Both the position numbers and the translations under genes were made by a program. A stretch of DNA of 64,000 bases, from the NCBI RefSeq assembly GCF_017301635.1, contig NZ_CP071091.1:6584001-6648000 (forward strand), in the 5' to 3' direction. Of the stretch, positions 1 to 7,788 are shown piece by piece. Numbering within the stretch: the stretch's first letter is position 1; every line of letters starts with the position of its first letter. The notes under the pieces are model-generated. The model ran no database searches. It saw only the letters and a list, made by a program, of their open reading frames with translations, and had not been told where the DNA came from. Origin of the DNA: Myxococcus landrumus (lineage in GTDB: Bacteria; Myxococcota; Myxococcia; Myxococcales; Myxococcaceae).

Positions 1-1
1 G

Positions 2-475
2 TCGAAGCTGCCCGCGGGCAAGCTGGGCCCGGTGGAGCTCACCCGCCGCGAGCTGGTGCGCATCAACGAGCGCGTCAGCGCCGACGTGCGCCGCGGCATG
101 TCCGTGCTCGCCACGGTGGGCTCGGTGGCGCCGTTCGTGGGCCTCCTGGGCACGGTGGTGGGCATCATCGAGGCCTTCGCCGGCATCGCCAAGGAGGGCT
201 CCGGCGGCCTGGGCGCGGTGTCCAGCGGCATCGCGGAGGCGCTCGTCGTCACCGCGCTGGGCCTGCTCGTCGCCATCCCCGCGGTGCTGATGTTCAACTT
301 CCTGTCCACCCGCGCGGACGCGCTCCAGCTCTCGCTGGACAACGCGCGCAGCGAGCTGATGGACCACCTGGAGGACATGGTCACCGACAAGCGCTCCAGC
401 ACGAACAACGGCGCGGTGGCCACGGGTCCGGAGACGGTGGCGCGCCGGGAGGGGCTCGATGTCCGCCCGGCGTAG
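2..475 (+). CDS. exbB: ExbB/TolQ/MotA-family proton channel subunit (3' part only)
   Basis: This is the C-terminal 157 residues of an ExbB/TolQ-type inner-membrane protein; the reading frame is open to the left edge, so the start lies outside the window. The family forms a proton-driven complex with ExbD that energises TonB (or TolA/gliding motors). A long hydrophobic hairpin is visible: one segment around VGLLGTVVGIIEAF and a second around ALVVTALGLLVAIPAVLMF, the two conserved helices of the MotA_ExbB domain. The soluble tail ends in an acidic, polar stretch. The stop codon overlaps the start of the following exbD by 17 bp, so the two are co-transcribed and probably translationally coupled. 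With two exbD genes and a TonB-dependent receptor downstream, ExbB is a better call than TolQ, although TolQ cannot be excluded from this fragment. Confidence 0.9.
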   Translation, partial: SKLPAGKLGPVELTRRELVRINERVSADVRRGMSVLATVGSVAPFVGLLGTVVGIIEAFAGIAKEGSGGLGAVSSGIAEALVVTALGLLVAIPAVLMFNFLSTRADALQLSLDNARSELMDHLEDMVTDKRSSTNNGAVATGPETVARREGLDVRPA

Positions 476-866
476 CAGCATCACCCCGGAGATGAACGTC
501 ACGCCGCTGGTCGACGTGGTGCTCGTCCTCCTCATCATCTTCATGGTCGTCACGCCGCAAATCGAGTCCGGCGCGTCCGTGGAGCTGCCCGCCGCGACGA
601 ACCCCGACAAGGAGAACAAGGAGCTGGAGCCCACCACGGTGAGCCTCGCCGCGAACGGGGCCATCTTCATGGACCGCAAGGAGCTCAAGCGCGAGGCGCT
701 GCTGTCCGAGCTGAAGGCCCTGCGCGCGAAGAAGCCCGACTCGCCCGTGGTGCTGAAGGCGGACCGGGGCGTGCGCTACTCCGAGGTGCGCGGCGTCTTC
801 AAGAGCATGCAGGACCTGGGCTTCCCGGGCATCAACCTGCAAGTCATCGACAAGCAGCGCAAGTAG
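459..866 (+). CDS. exbD: ExbD/TolR-family biopolymer transport protein (first copy)
   Basis: A 135-residue protein with the family layout: short cytoplasmic N-terminus, one transmembrane helix (about residues 18-37) and a periplasmic domain. The signature MNVTPLVDVVLVLLIIFMV contains the conserved Asp (VDVVLVLL) that takes part in proton translocation with ExbB. The start is supported by a GGGAGG ribosome-binding site in the end of exbB, and the gene overlaps exbB by 17 bp. A second exbD follows after 9 bp. Paired ExbD genes are common in myxobacteria and other Gram-negatives and may form heteromeric complexes; that they work together here is inferred from the operon. Confidence 0.95.
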   Translation: MSARRSSITPEMNVTPLVDVVLVLLIIFMVVTPQIESGASVELPAATNPDKENKELEPTTVSLAANGAIFMDRKELKREALLSELKALRAKKPDSPVVLKADRGVRYSEVRGVFKSMQDLGFPGINLQVIDKQRK

Positions 867-875
867 GAGCTCGCC

Positions 876-1307
876 ATGGCATTCGACCTCGGAGGCGGCA
901 AGAAGCGTGGACTGAGTCCGTCGATGAACGTGACGCCCCTGGTGGACGTGGTGCTCGTCCTCCTCATCATCTTCATGGTCGTCACCCCGCTGCTCACCAA
1001 GCAGATGTGGATGACGGTGCCCGCGAAGAGCGACAAGACAGAGGAGCAGCCCCCACCTCCGCCCGATGCATTGCCACCCGTGGTGCTCACGGTGGACCGG
1101 GCGGGCGTGCTGCGCATCAACCGGGATGAGGTTCCGCGAGACCAGGTGGTCGCGCGGCTCCAGCGCATGCTCAACGCGCGCCCGGACAAGATTGTGTTCT
1201 TCGACGCGGGCGACGACGTGCCCTACGGCGCCGCCATGGAAGTGTTGGACCTCGCCCGGGGAGGAAACCTCACCGTGGGCGTGCTGCCGGACAAGCTCGC
1301 GGACTGA
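876..1307 (+). CDS. exbD: ExbD/TolR-family biopolymer transport protein (second copy)
   Basis: A 143-residue ExbD paralogue. It repeats the SMNVTPLVDVVLVLLIIFMVV transmembrane signature of the first copy almost exactly (about residues 16-36), including the functional Asp, but has a different periplasmic half with a proline-rich linker (EEQPPPPPDALPP) before the folded domain. An AGGAG ribosome-binding site precedes the ATG. It closes the exb operon: a long inverted repeat follows the stop, and the TonB-dependent receptor starts about 125 bp later. The near identity of the membrane segments against divergent periplasmic domains suggests duplication followed by specialisation for different TonB or receptor partners (inference). 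Confidence 0.95.
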   Translation: MAFDLGGGKKRGLSPSMNVTPLVDVVLVLLIIFMVVTPLLTKQMWMTVPAKSDKTEEQPPPPPDALPPVVLTVDRAGVLRINRDEVPRDQVVARLQRMLNARPDKIVFFDAGDDVPYGAAMEVLDLARGGNLTVGVLPDKLAD

Positions 1308-1318
1308 TAGCTCCGCCC

Positions 1319-1356
1319 GGCGGCGAGTCGTGACCTCGAGTTTTCGATTCGCCGCC
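1319..1356 (+). terminator. Hairpin between the exb operon and the TonB-dependent receptor
   Basis: Arms GGCGGCGA (1319-1326) and TCGCCGCC (1349-1356) pair perfectly and extend inward by TCG/CGA after one mismatch, giving about 11 of 12 pairs around a 14-nt loop that contains TTTT. It starts 12 nt after the second exbD stop. It could be a terminator of the exb operon or an attenuator in the receptor leader; there is no T-run after the stem, so classical intrinsic termination is uncertain. Confidence 0.5.
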
Positions 1357-1432
1357 TGAATCGTCACAAGTCATCCATTCCAATGCCATGCGGCTCGCGT
1401 TGTTTACAGCGCGACCGTCGGCAAGGAGAGCC

Positions 1433-4400
1433 GTGTTGTCTCGCGCACCCTTTTCGCGCGCCCTCGTGGCAGCGCTCACACTCTTCACCTCGCCCGCACT
1501 CGCGGGGATGCAGGACATTGCTCCCGCCCCCGTACAGACGCAGGAGGCCGCGCAGCCTCCGGTGTCTGGGATTGCTCCCGCCGCGCCCGCCGCCGTACAG
1601 GCGCAGGACAGCGCGCAGCAGCCCGCTCCCGCCGCCGCACAGGCGCAGGACCTCGCACAGCAGCCCGCCGCCGCGCAGGCGCAGGACCTCGCGCAGCAGC
1701 CTTCGGAGGCCACTGCCTCCGCCGAGGACGAGGCGATGTTGGCCGAGTCCTCCGCGCCGCCCGCGGGCTTCACCGGCATCCACGGCAAGGTCGCCGACGA
1801 GGCCAACGGCGAGGGCCTCATCGAGGCCACCGTGAAGGTCGTCACGGGCGAGCAGAAGCAGGTCCTCACCGACCTGGATGGCCACTACCGCCTCGCGCTC
1901 CCGCCCGGCAAATACGACCTGCGCGTCTTCTACGACGTGTACCAGGGCCGCCGAATCACCGGCGTCGTCGTGACGCAGGGCAAGGCGACGAAGCTCGACG
2001 TCGCGCTCGGCGCGGATGTCGGCGCCGTGCAGGAGGTCGTCGTCGAGGCCCGCTCCGACCGCCGCGCCGAAGGGGCCCTCCTCCAAGAGCGCAAGAAGGC
2101 CGCCGCCGTCTCCGACGCCATCAGCGCCCAGGAAATCTCCCGCACCCCCGACTCCAGCGCCTCCGATGCCGTCAAGCGCGTCGTCAGCGCCACCGTCGTC
2201 GATGGCCGCTACGTGCTCCTGCGCGGACTCGGCGGCCGCTACAGCACCACGCTCCTCAACGGCGCGCTCCTGCCCAGCCCGGAGCCCGATGAGCCCAGCG
2301 TCCCGCTCGACCTGTTCCCCACCTCGCTCCTCGCCAACCTCAACGTGGTGAAGAGCTACACCGCCGACCTGCCCGGCTCCTTCGGCGGCGGCACCCTCCT
2401 CATCGAGACCAACACCTACCCCTCCCAGTTCGAATTCAAGCCGCGCATCACCTTCGGCGGCGACACGGAGACCACGGGCCAGGCTCGCAACGCACAACGC
2501 GGCGGAGGGGCCATGGAGTTCCTCGGCTTCCCCGGCAGCCAGCGCCGCCTCCCCGATGCCATCCCCACCGACTACGCGCTCGGCGATGGCAATGAATCTC
2601 CCGCCGAGCAGGAGCGCCAGTGGGAGAGCTTCCCCAACATCTGGAAGGCACGCTCGAAGACGGCGCTGCCCAACATGGGCTTGAGCGCGTCGCTCGGCGA
2701 CACGCTTCGCTTCGACAACCAGCGCCTGGGCTACCTGGCCACCATCAACTACGGCCACAAGGAGTCCACGCAGAACACCCAGTACAACAAGGCCGCGTTC
2801 GACCTGGATGGCACCTTCACCAGCTACGACGACGCCCAGGCGAAGCTCGGCGTGGAGACCGCCAACCTCAGCGGCCTCGCCAGCATCGGCTACCAACTGG
2901 ACCGCGACAACGAGCTGACCGTCTTCAGCCTCTACACCCGCGGCACCGACACCCGCACCACCACCAGCACCGGCAGCGACACGCTGCGCGGTGACCGCTA
3001 CGAGGGCAGCCGCCTCCAGTTCATCGTCCGCCAGCTCTCCTTCAACCAGCTGCGCGGCTTCCACCGCGTGGGCTTCCTGGGCGACGCGGAAATCGACTGG
3101 CAGGCCAACCTCTCGCGCGTGGACCGCGACGAGCCGGACACCCGCGACACGCTCTACAGCGACAACCTGGGCAACCCCTCCGGCGCCGTCTCCTTCCCCA
3201 ACCAGGCCAACAGCGGCGAGCGCTTCTTCGCCGAGCTGGGTGAGACGTCCGGCGGCGGCAGCGTCAACCTCACCGTCCCCTTCACCGACGTGCGCCTGAA
3301 GCTCGGCGGCCTCGCGCAGTTCTCCGGCCGCGACTTCCGCGCCCGCCGCTTCCGCTACGGCATCGTCCCCAACATGGACGTGGACCGCTTCCTCCCGCCC
3401 GAGCAGCTCTTCAGCCCCGAGTACCTGGGCAATGGCATGCGCGTGCAGGAGAGCACCCGCCCGGACTCGGATGCGTATGACGCATCGTTGGGTGTCTTCG
3501 CCGGCTACGTCACCGCCGACGTCACCCCCACCGAGGCGCTCCGCCTCGTCGGCGGCGTGCGCCTGGAAGGCTCCGAGCAGAAGCTCACCGCGCTCAACCA
3601 GTTCACCGGCGTGGAGCAGTCCAACAACCAGGTCAGCTACCTGGACTGGCTGCCCACCTTCAATGCCATCTACGCGCTCACCCCCACCGTCAACGTGCGC
3701 GCGGGCTACAGCTACACGCTGGCGCGGCCCACCTTCCGCGAGCTGGCGCCCTTCACCTTCTACGACTTCGTGCGCCGCCGGAACATCTCCGGCAACCCGG
3801 ACCTGAAGCAGACGCGCATCCACAACGTCGACGCGCGCGTCGAGTGGTTCGTCGGCGACAACGAAGTGCTGGCCGCCAGCGCCTTCTACAAGCGCTTCCA
3901 GAACCCCATCGAGCGCGTCATCAACTCCGTGGGCGCCGGCGACATGAACTTCGAGAACACCGCGGGCGCGGACACCTACGGCCTCGAGCTGGAGGCGCGC
4001 ACCTCACTGGGCCGCCTGACTCCCACGCTCCAGCCCGTGCGCGTGGGCGCCAACCTCACGCTCATCCAGTCCCAGATTGACCTGGGCAACGTGCAGGGCC
4101 TCCAGACGAACTCCGAGCGTCCGCTCCAGGGCCAGTCTCCGTACGTCATCAACGTCAACGTCGGCTACGAGCGCGTCCAGAGCGGGACGGAAGTGGCGCT
4201 GCTCTACAACGTGTACGGCCGGCGCATCAGCGAAGTGGGCACCGACAACCTGCCGGATGTCTACGAGCAGCCCTTCCACCGCGTGGACCTGGCCGTCACC
4301 CAGCAGCTCACGAAGGCCACGCAGCTCAAGCTCACCGCCTCCAACATCCTCAACTCGAAGGTCACCCTCCAGCAGGGCGACATCACCCTTCTCCAGTACC

Positions 4401-4444
4401 GCCCGGGCATCGCGTTCTCCGCGTCGCTGGGCCTGTCCCTGTAG
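1433..4444 (+). CDS. TonB-dependent outer-membrane receptor with N-terminal carboxypeptidase-regulatory-like domain
   Basis: About 1,000 residues, a normal size for a TonB-dependent transporter that uses ExbB/ExbD energy to import a ligand. GTG at 1433 (or TTG at 1436) is chosen over ATG 1388 because AAGGAG lies at 1423-1428, and it yields a typical signal peptide ending SPALA. After the signal comes an Ala/Gln/Pro-rich linker with repeats of QAQDLAQQP, then a carboxypeptidase-regulatory-like beta-sandwich (from about residue 112, IHGKVADEANGEG), a plug domain containing LLRGLGGRYSTTLLNG (about 250-270), and a long beta-barrel. The barrel ends in an alternating strand, FSASLGLSL, rather than in the usual Phe. 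A lipoprotein follows after 27 bp and is probably its surface or periplasmic partner. The substrate is unknown. Confidence 0.92.
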   Translation: MLSRAPFSRALVAALTLFTSPALAGMQDIAPAPVQTQEAAQPPVSGIAPAAPAAVQAQDSAQQPAPAAAQAQDLAQQPAAAQAQDLAQQPSEATASAEDEAMLAESSAPPAGFTGIHGKVADEANGEGLIEATVKVVTGEQKQVLTDLDGHYRLALPPGKYDLRVFYDVYQGRRITGVVVTQGKATKLDVALGADVGAVQEVVVEARSDRRAEGALLQERKKAAAVSDAISAQEISRTPDSSASDAVKRVVSATVVDGRYVLLRGLGGRYSTTLLNGALLPSPEPDEPSVPLDLFPTSLLANLNVVKSYTADLPGSFGGGTLLIETNTYPSQFEFKPRITFGGDTETTGQARNAQRGGGAMEFLGFPGSQRRLPDAIPTDYALGDGNESPAEQERQWESFPNIWKARSKTALPNMGLSASLGDTLRFDNQRLGYLATINYGHKESTQNTQYNKAAFDLDGTFTSYDDAQAKLGVETANLSGLASIGYQLDRDNELTVFSLYTRGTDTRTTTSTGSDTLRGDRYEGSRLQFIVRQLSFNQLRGFHRVGFLGDAEIDWQANLSRVDRDEPDTRDTLYSDNLGNPSGAVSFPNQANSGERFFAELGETSGGGSVNLTVPFTDVRLKLGGLAQFSGRDFRARRFRYGIVPNMDVDRFLPPEQLFSPEYLGNGMRVQESTRPDSDAYDASLGVFAGYVTADVTPTEALRLVGGVRLEGSEQKLTALNQFTGVEQSNNQVSYLDWLPTFNAIYALTPTVNVRAGYSYTLARPTFRELAPFTFYDFVRRRNISGNPDLKQTRIHNVDARVEWFVGDNEVLAASAFYKRFQNPIERVINSVGAGDMNFENTAGADTYGLELEARTSLGRLTPTLQPVRVGANLTLIQSQIDLGNVQGLQTNSERPLQGQSPYVINVNVGYERVQSGTEVALLYNVYGRRISEVGTDNLPDVYEQPFHRVDLAVTQQLTKATQLKLTASNILNSKVTLQQGDITLLQYRPGIAFSASLGLSL
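1597..1701 (+). repeat. In-frame tandem repeat encoding Gln/Ala-rich linker of the TonB receptor
   Basis: Three imperfect copies of about 27-29 bp, centred on GGCGCAGGACctcGCgCAGCAGCC, start near 1597, 1640 and 1675 and encode QAQDSAQQP, QAQDLAQQP and QAQDLAQQP. A more degenerate copy lies upstream around 1531. The repeats sit between the signal peptide and the regulatory domain, so copy number can change without breaking the frame. Confidence 0.8.
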
Positions 4445-4471
4445 TGCCTGTCCCCGAAAGGAAGTTCCGCC

Positions 4472-5845
4472 ATGAAGCGCCTGTTCGCATCCATCCTCAC
4501 GCTGTCCAGCCTGGTCCTTGGCGCCGGCTGCGGAGACGACGACAAGAAGACGGACAACCCTCCTCCCGTCCAGCCCGACGGAGAGAAGGTGAACGTCACC
4601 GAGAACATCACCCAGGACACCACCTGGAAGTCCGGCAACACGTACACGCTGACGAAGTACATCTTCGTGGAGAAGGGCACCCTCACCATCGAGGCGGGCG
4701 TCACCATCAAGGGTGAGCGGGGCAGCGCGCTCATCATCACCCGCAACGCGCGCATCAACGCGGTGGGCACCGCGGAGAAGCCCATCGTCTTCACCTCCTC
4801 CAAGGAGCCCGGCCAGCGCGAGCCCGGCAACTGGGGCGGCGTGGTGCTGCTGGGCAAGGCCCGCATCAACGTCTCCGGCGGAGAGACCAACATCGAGGGC
4901 TTCTTCTCCACCAGCGGCAACGAGCTGACCAAGTACGGCGGCCAGGACGACGCGCACAACTGCGGCACCCTCAAGTACGCGCGCATCGAGTTCGCCGGCT
5001 TCGAGCTGGCGCCGAACAACGAGCTCAACGGCCTGACGACGGGCGCCTGCGGCAGCACGACGGACATCGACTACCTCCAGGTCCACAAGGGCCTGGATGA
5101 CGGCATCGAGATGTTCGGCGGCACCGCGCCCTTGAAGCACATCGTCATCACCCAGGCGGACGACGACGCGCTGGACTACGACCAGGGCTACAGCGGCAAG
5201 GTGCAGTTCCTCGTCGTCCAGCAGAGCGCCGCCGTGGGCGACCGCGCCATCGAGGCCTCCAGCAACAAGACGACGGCCACCCAGGAGCCCATCAGCATCC
5301 CCGAAATCTGGAACGCGACGTTCATCGGCTCCAACGCGGACCCGGGCGGCAACCCCTCACAGGAGGGCCTGGTGTTCAACACCGGCGCCGGCGGCAAGCT
5401 GCGCAACGTCATCGTCGCCTACTTCAAGGACCAGGCGGTGGACGTGGACGGCCTCGCGTCCGCGGCGCTCTTCAACGAGACGGGCGACTCCCGCCTGAGC
5501 ATCCGCAACACCTTCTTCTGGGACAACGCCAACCTCACCAACTCCATCCCCTTCGCGCCCAACCCCCGCGTGGAGAACGGCGTCACGGTGGACCCGGACG
5601 TCAGCAAGTTCAACGAGGCGGAGAAGATTCTCGTCGCCTCCAACGCCGTGAAGACGCAGGACCCGCAGCTCACCGACGCGCTGAACCTGCTCTCCCCCAA
5701 CTTCGCGCCGAAGGCGGGCTCGCCCGTGCTGAACCCCGACAACGCGGCCACGCCGCCCACGGGCTTCGACACCGCGGCGCGCTTCGTGGGCGCGGTGGGC
5801 ACCACCAACTGGCTGGCGGGCTGGACGGCCTTCCCGCAGAACTGA
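4472..5845 (+). CDS. Beta-helix-like lipoprotein, likely partner of the TonB-dependent receptor
   Basis: A 457-residue protein with a lipoprotein signal (lipobox LGAGC, Cys about residue 20) followed by a Asp-rich/Pro linker. The body has short repeated beta-strand patterns such as GTLTIEAGVTIKG, NARINAVGTAEKPIVFTS, NWGGVVLLGKARIN and LKYARIEFAGF, typical of right-handed parallel beta-helix proteins. It begins 27 bp after the receptor stop with an AAGGAAG ribosome-binding site, so the two form one transcription unit. Lipoproteins encoded next to TonB receptors often act as surface-exposed ligand-binding lids or substrate-processing partners; that role here is inferred from position only. No catalytic motif was recognised. 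Confidence 0.75.
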   Translation: MKRLFASILTLSSLVLGAGCGDDDKKTDNPPPVQPDGEKVNVTENITQDTTWKSGNTYTLTKYIFVEKGTLTIEAGVTIKGERGSALIITRNARINAVGTAEKPIVFTSSKEPGQREPGNWGGVVLLGKARINVSGGETNIEGFFSTSGNELTKYGGQDDAHNCGTLKYARIEFAGFELAPNNELNGLTTGACGSTTDIDYLQVHKGLDDGIEMFGGTAPLKHIVITQADDDALDYDQGYSGKVQFLVVQQSAAVGDRAIEASSNKTTATQEPISIPEIWNATFIGSNADPGGNPSQEGLVFNTGAGGKLRNVIVAYFKDQAVDVDGLASAALFNETGDSRLSIRNTFFWDNANLTNSIPFAPNPRVENGVTVDPDVSKFNEAEKILVASNAVKTQDPQLTDALNLLSPNFAPKAGSPVLNPDNAATPPTGFDTAARFVGAVGTTNWLAGWTAFPQN

Positions 5846-5929
5846 AGCAGACGCCTCACATCCGATGAAACCGGCATGTTTCGTGGCTGCCCTCGGAACA
5901 CGCCGGCACCGCGGCCCGGCCGTGGGACA

Positions 5930-5953
5930 CTTCCGGAGGGGGGCTCCGGGAAG
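5930..5953. terminator. Stem-loop between convergent genes
   Basis: CTTCCGGAG (5930-5938) pairs with CTCCGG(g)AAG (5944-5953) with one bulged G around a GGGGG loop. It lies between the convergent lipoprotein gene and the AT-hook gene, where a bidirectional terminator is expected; no T-tract follows. Confidence 0.45.
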
Positions 5954-5995
5954 GTCTCGCGTCCGGGCCTCGGCTTGTCCGGGGCCTCACGCGCC

Positions 5996-6520
5996 TCACG
6001 CGGTGGGCAGCACGCCGTTGCCTTCGTGCGCGACGGCCAGCGACTCCGGCGACATTCCTTCAGAGAACAGCGACGCACCGGGCGCGGGACGCACCTTCGG
6101 CGGACGACCCCGGCGGCGCGGCGCGTTCTCCTCGTTGCCGTTCGCGGCGGCGGCGACGGGCTCCAACCCCACCAGGCTCTCCGCCTTCGCGCCCTTGCGA
6201 CCCGGGCGCGGCAGGTGGATGGCCTCCAGCTTCGTGTTCAGCTCCGGGTTCTCCTCGGCGAAGACCCGGGCGTACGCCAGCGCGCGCTGACCCTTCTGGA
6301 GCAGGGCGTCCTGGCTGTCCTGCAACCCCTGGCGCGCCGCCTCCAGCGCCGCCTGCGCACGGGCCACCGCCTCCGCGCTCGCCCTCACCTGCGCCGCCGC
6401 GTCCTCGAGCACCTGCCCGCTCATGTCCGGGAAGCGCACCTCCGCCAGCTCCGTGGTGAACAGCTCGAGCAGCGCACGCAGCGCCGGGGAAATGGGGTCG
6501 TTCTCATTCGAGTCGAACAT
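5996..6520 (-). CDS. AT-hook motif coiled-coil protein of unknown function
   Basis: A 174-residue protein starting at ATG 6520, where AGAGGAGG lies 6 nt upstream. The N-terminal two thirds (about residues 10-110) look alpha-helical, with Ala/Gln/Glu-rich heptad-like stretches (AAAQVRASAEAVARAQAALE) suggesting a coiled coil. A clear AT-hook core follows at about residue 135-145: RRRGRPPK, the Arg-Gly-Arg-Pro motif that inserts into the minor groove of AT-rich DNA. AT-hook proteins are unusual in bacteria, but myxobacteria have known ones such as CarD. This one lacks a CarD-like RNAP-interaction domain that I can recognise, so it may be a nucleoid-associated or architectural protein. It is downstream of, and in the same direction as, the phosphoesterase gene, 158 bp away. 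Confidence 0.7.
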   Translation of the reverse strand: MFDSNENDPISPALRALLELFTTELAEVRFPDMSGQVLEDAAAQVRASAEAVARAQAALEAARQGLQDSQDALLQKGQRALAYARVFAEENPELNTKLEAIHLPRPGRKGAKAESLVGLEPVAAAANGNEENAPRRRGRPPKVRPAPGASLFSEGMSPESLAVAHEGNGVLPTA

Positions 6521-6599
6521 GGCGGGCCTCCTCTGGCTCCTCACGATGGGGCCGCCATCTGCTCACGTGTTCAGTGTCAGATCAAGAGGGTATGCTGCC

Positions 6600-6617
6600 G
6601 GGCCGGAAAGTCGGCCC
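6600..6617 (-). terminator. Short stem-loop downstream of the phosphoesterase gene
   Basis: GGGCCG (6600-6605) and CGGCCC (6612-6617) form a 6-bp GC stem with a GAAAGT loop, about 60 nt past the phosphoesterase stop on the minus strand. It lacks a T-run, so it is only a weak terminator candidate. Confidence 0.35.
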
Positions 6618-6678
6618 CGCGCGCGTTTTCTCCCACACGCCGCCGGCTGACGCTTCGTTCAGTGTCGCCATCCGTCGT

Positions 6679-7788
6679 TCAGTCCACACGGACGAGGGAC
6701 GCCTCGCGCAGCCCTTCGTTCGCGCCGATGTCCACCACCAGGTAGTGGCGGCCCACGCCATCGAAGGTCTCCGGAATCGCTCCACCACCGCCGGAGATGA
6801 ACGCGGGGATGCCCGCGTTGGTGAAGGAGTAGTACGAGTGGATGTGGCCGTAGAGCGTGAGGTCCACGCCCTCTCGCGCGAGCTTGCCCACCAGTCCCGC
6901 GGACTCGCCCCGGTTCGCGAAGCCTCCGCCGCGCAGGCCCACCGGGTCCTGCGGTGGCACATGCATCGCCACCACGTGCGCGCCTTGCCTCGAGGACGAC
7001 AACCACCCGTCGAGCTGCTCCTCCACGATGGGGTCCAGCGTGCCGTTGCTGGAGTCCACCACCGTGAAGCGCACGTTCTGGAAGACGAAGCTCTGGCTGC
7101 CTCGGCCCACGAGCGAGGTGTACTCCTCCGCGTCCTTCGTGAAGGTCTCGTGGTTGCCCAGCGTGGCGTACAGCGGAATGCGCGAGCCCGCCTCCAGCCG
7201 CTCCTGGAACTCGAGCAACTCCTCGCGGGTGCCTCGCTCCGTGAGGTCTCCCGAGAAGAGGATGAAGCGCAGCGAGTCGTCCTTCGCCAGGCGCGCGTAG
7301 ATGTCTCCCACGCGGGGCAACGCCTCCTGCACGTCCGCGAGCGCGGCGAAGCGGAAGGGCGCGGACGAGTCCCAGTCCGGAGGCGCCACGCGCAACGTCG
7401 CCGAGCCTCCCGCGCGCAGCTCCACCCGCCACGCCTTCACCGTGGGCAGCGCCTGCGCCACGGGCTCCACGGGCAGTTCGTCGCCGGAGTCCGACTCCAC
7501 GAACAACTGCGCATCCGGCATCGCGTTGCGCACGGTGATGAACCACTGCCCGGGGGCGGATGCGCTCAGCGTGGTCTTCGCGGTGAAGACGGGGGCATTG
7601 CCCCAGAGCGTCACCTCGCCCGCGCCCAGGTGCCGCACCGCCGCGAGCCCGTCCTCCACCTGGAGCGACATGCCACCGCCCTGGGCCTGGCCCACCTTCG
7701 AGTCGCGCACCGCCCGGTTCTCCGCGGGCCGCAGGCATCCGGACAGCACCAACGCCAACAACACTCCCTGGGTGCCCACGCGAATCAC
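6679..7788 (-). CDS. Calcineurin-like metallophosphoesterase lipoprotein
   Basis: A 369-residue protein from a GTG start at 7788 preceded by GGAGGTGA. The N-terminus is a lipoprotein signal (lipobox LVLSGC, Cys18), so the enzyme is probably anchored in the envelope. After a beta-rich N-terminal domain (about 40-140), possibly a fibronectin/purple-acid-phosphatase-like module, the phosphoesterase motifs appear in order: ADVQ (151-154), GDLTERG (180-186), GNHE (211-214), MHVPP (about 280) and GHIHS (about 332). The first motif has Gln where DxH is usual, a variant also seen in some families; the other metal ligands are intact, so activity is plausible. The gene overlaps the upstream exported-protein gene by 4 bp, indicating translational coupling. 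Substrate unknown. Confidence 0.85.
   Translation of the reverse strand: MIRVGTQGVLLALVLSGCLRPAENRAVRDSKVGQAQGGGMSLQVEDGLAAVRHLGAGEVTLWGNAPVFTAKTTLSASAPGQWFITVRNAMPDAQLFVESDSGDELPVEPVAQALPTVKAWRVELRAGGSATLRVAPPDWDSSAPFRFAALADVQEALPRVGDIYARLAKDDSLRFILFSGDLTERGTREELLEFQERLEAGSRIPLYATLGNHETFTKDAEEYTSLVGRGSQSFVFQNVRFTVVDSSNGTLDPIVEEQLDGWLSSSRQGAHVVAMHVPPQDPVGLRGGGFANRGESAGLVGKLAREGVDLTLYGHIHSYYSFTNAGIPAFISGGGGAIPETFDGVGRHYLVVDIGANEGLREASLVRVD

Noticed and set aside
1364-3823. Open frame of 819 codons antisense to the TonB receptor
   Set aside because: Low-complexity Ala/Gly/Val/Glu/Leu-rich translation with no domain. The opposite strand encodes a complete receptor with signal, plug and barrel. 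Long antisense frames are common in very GC-rich genes.
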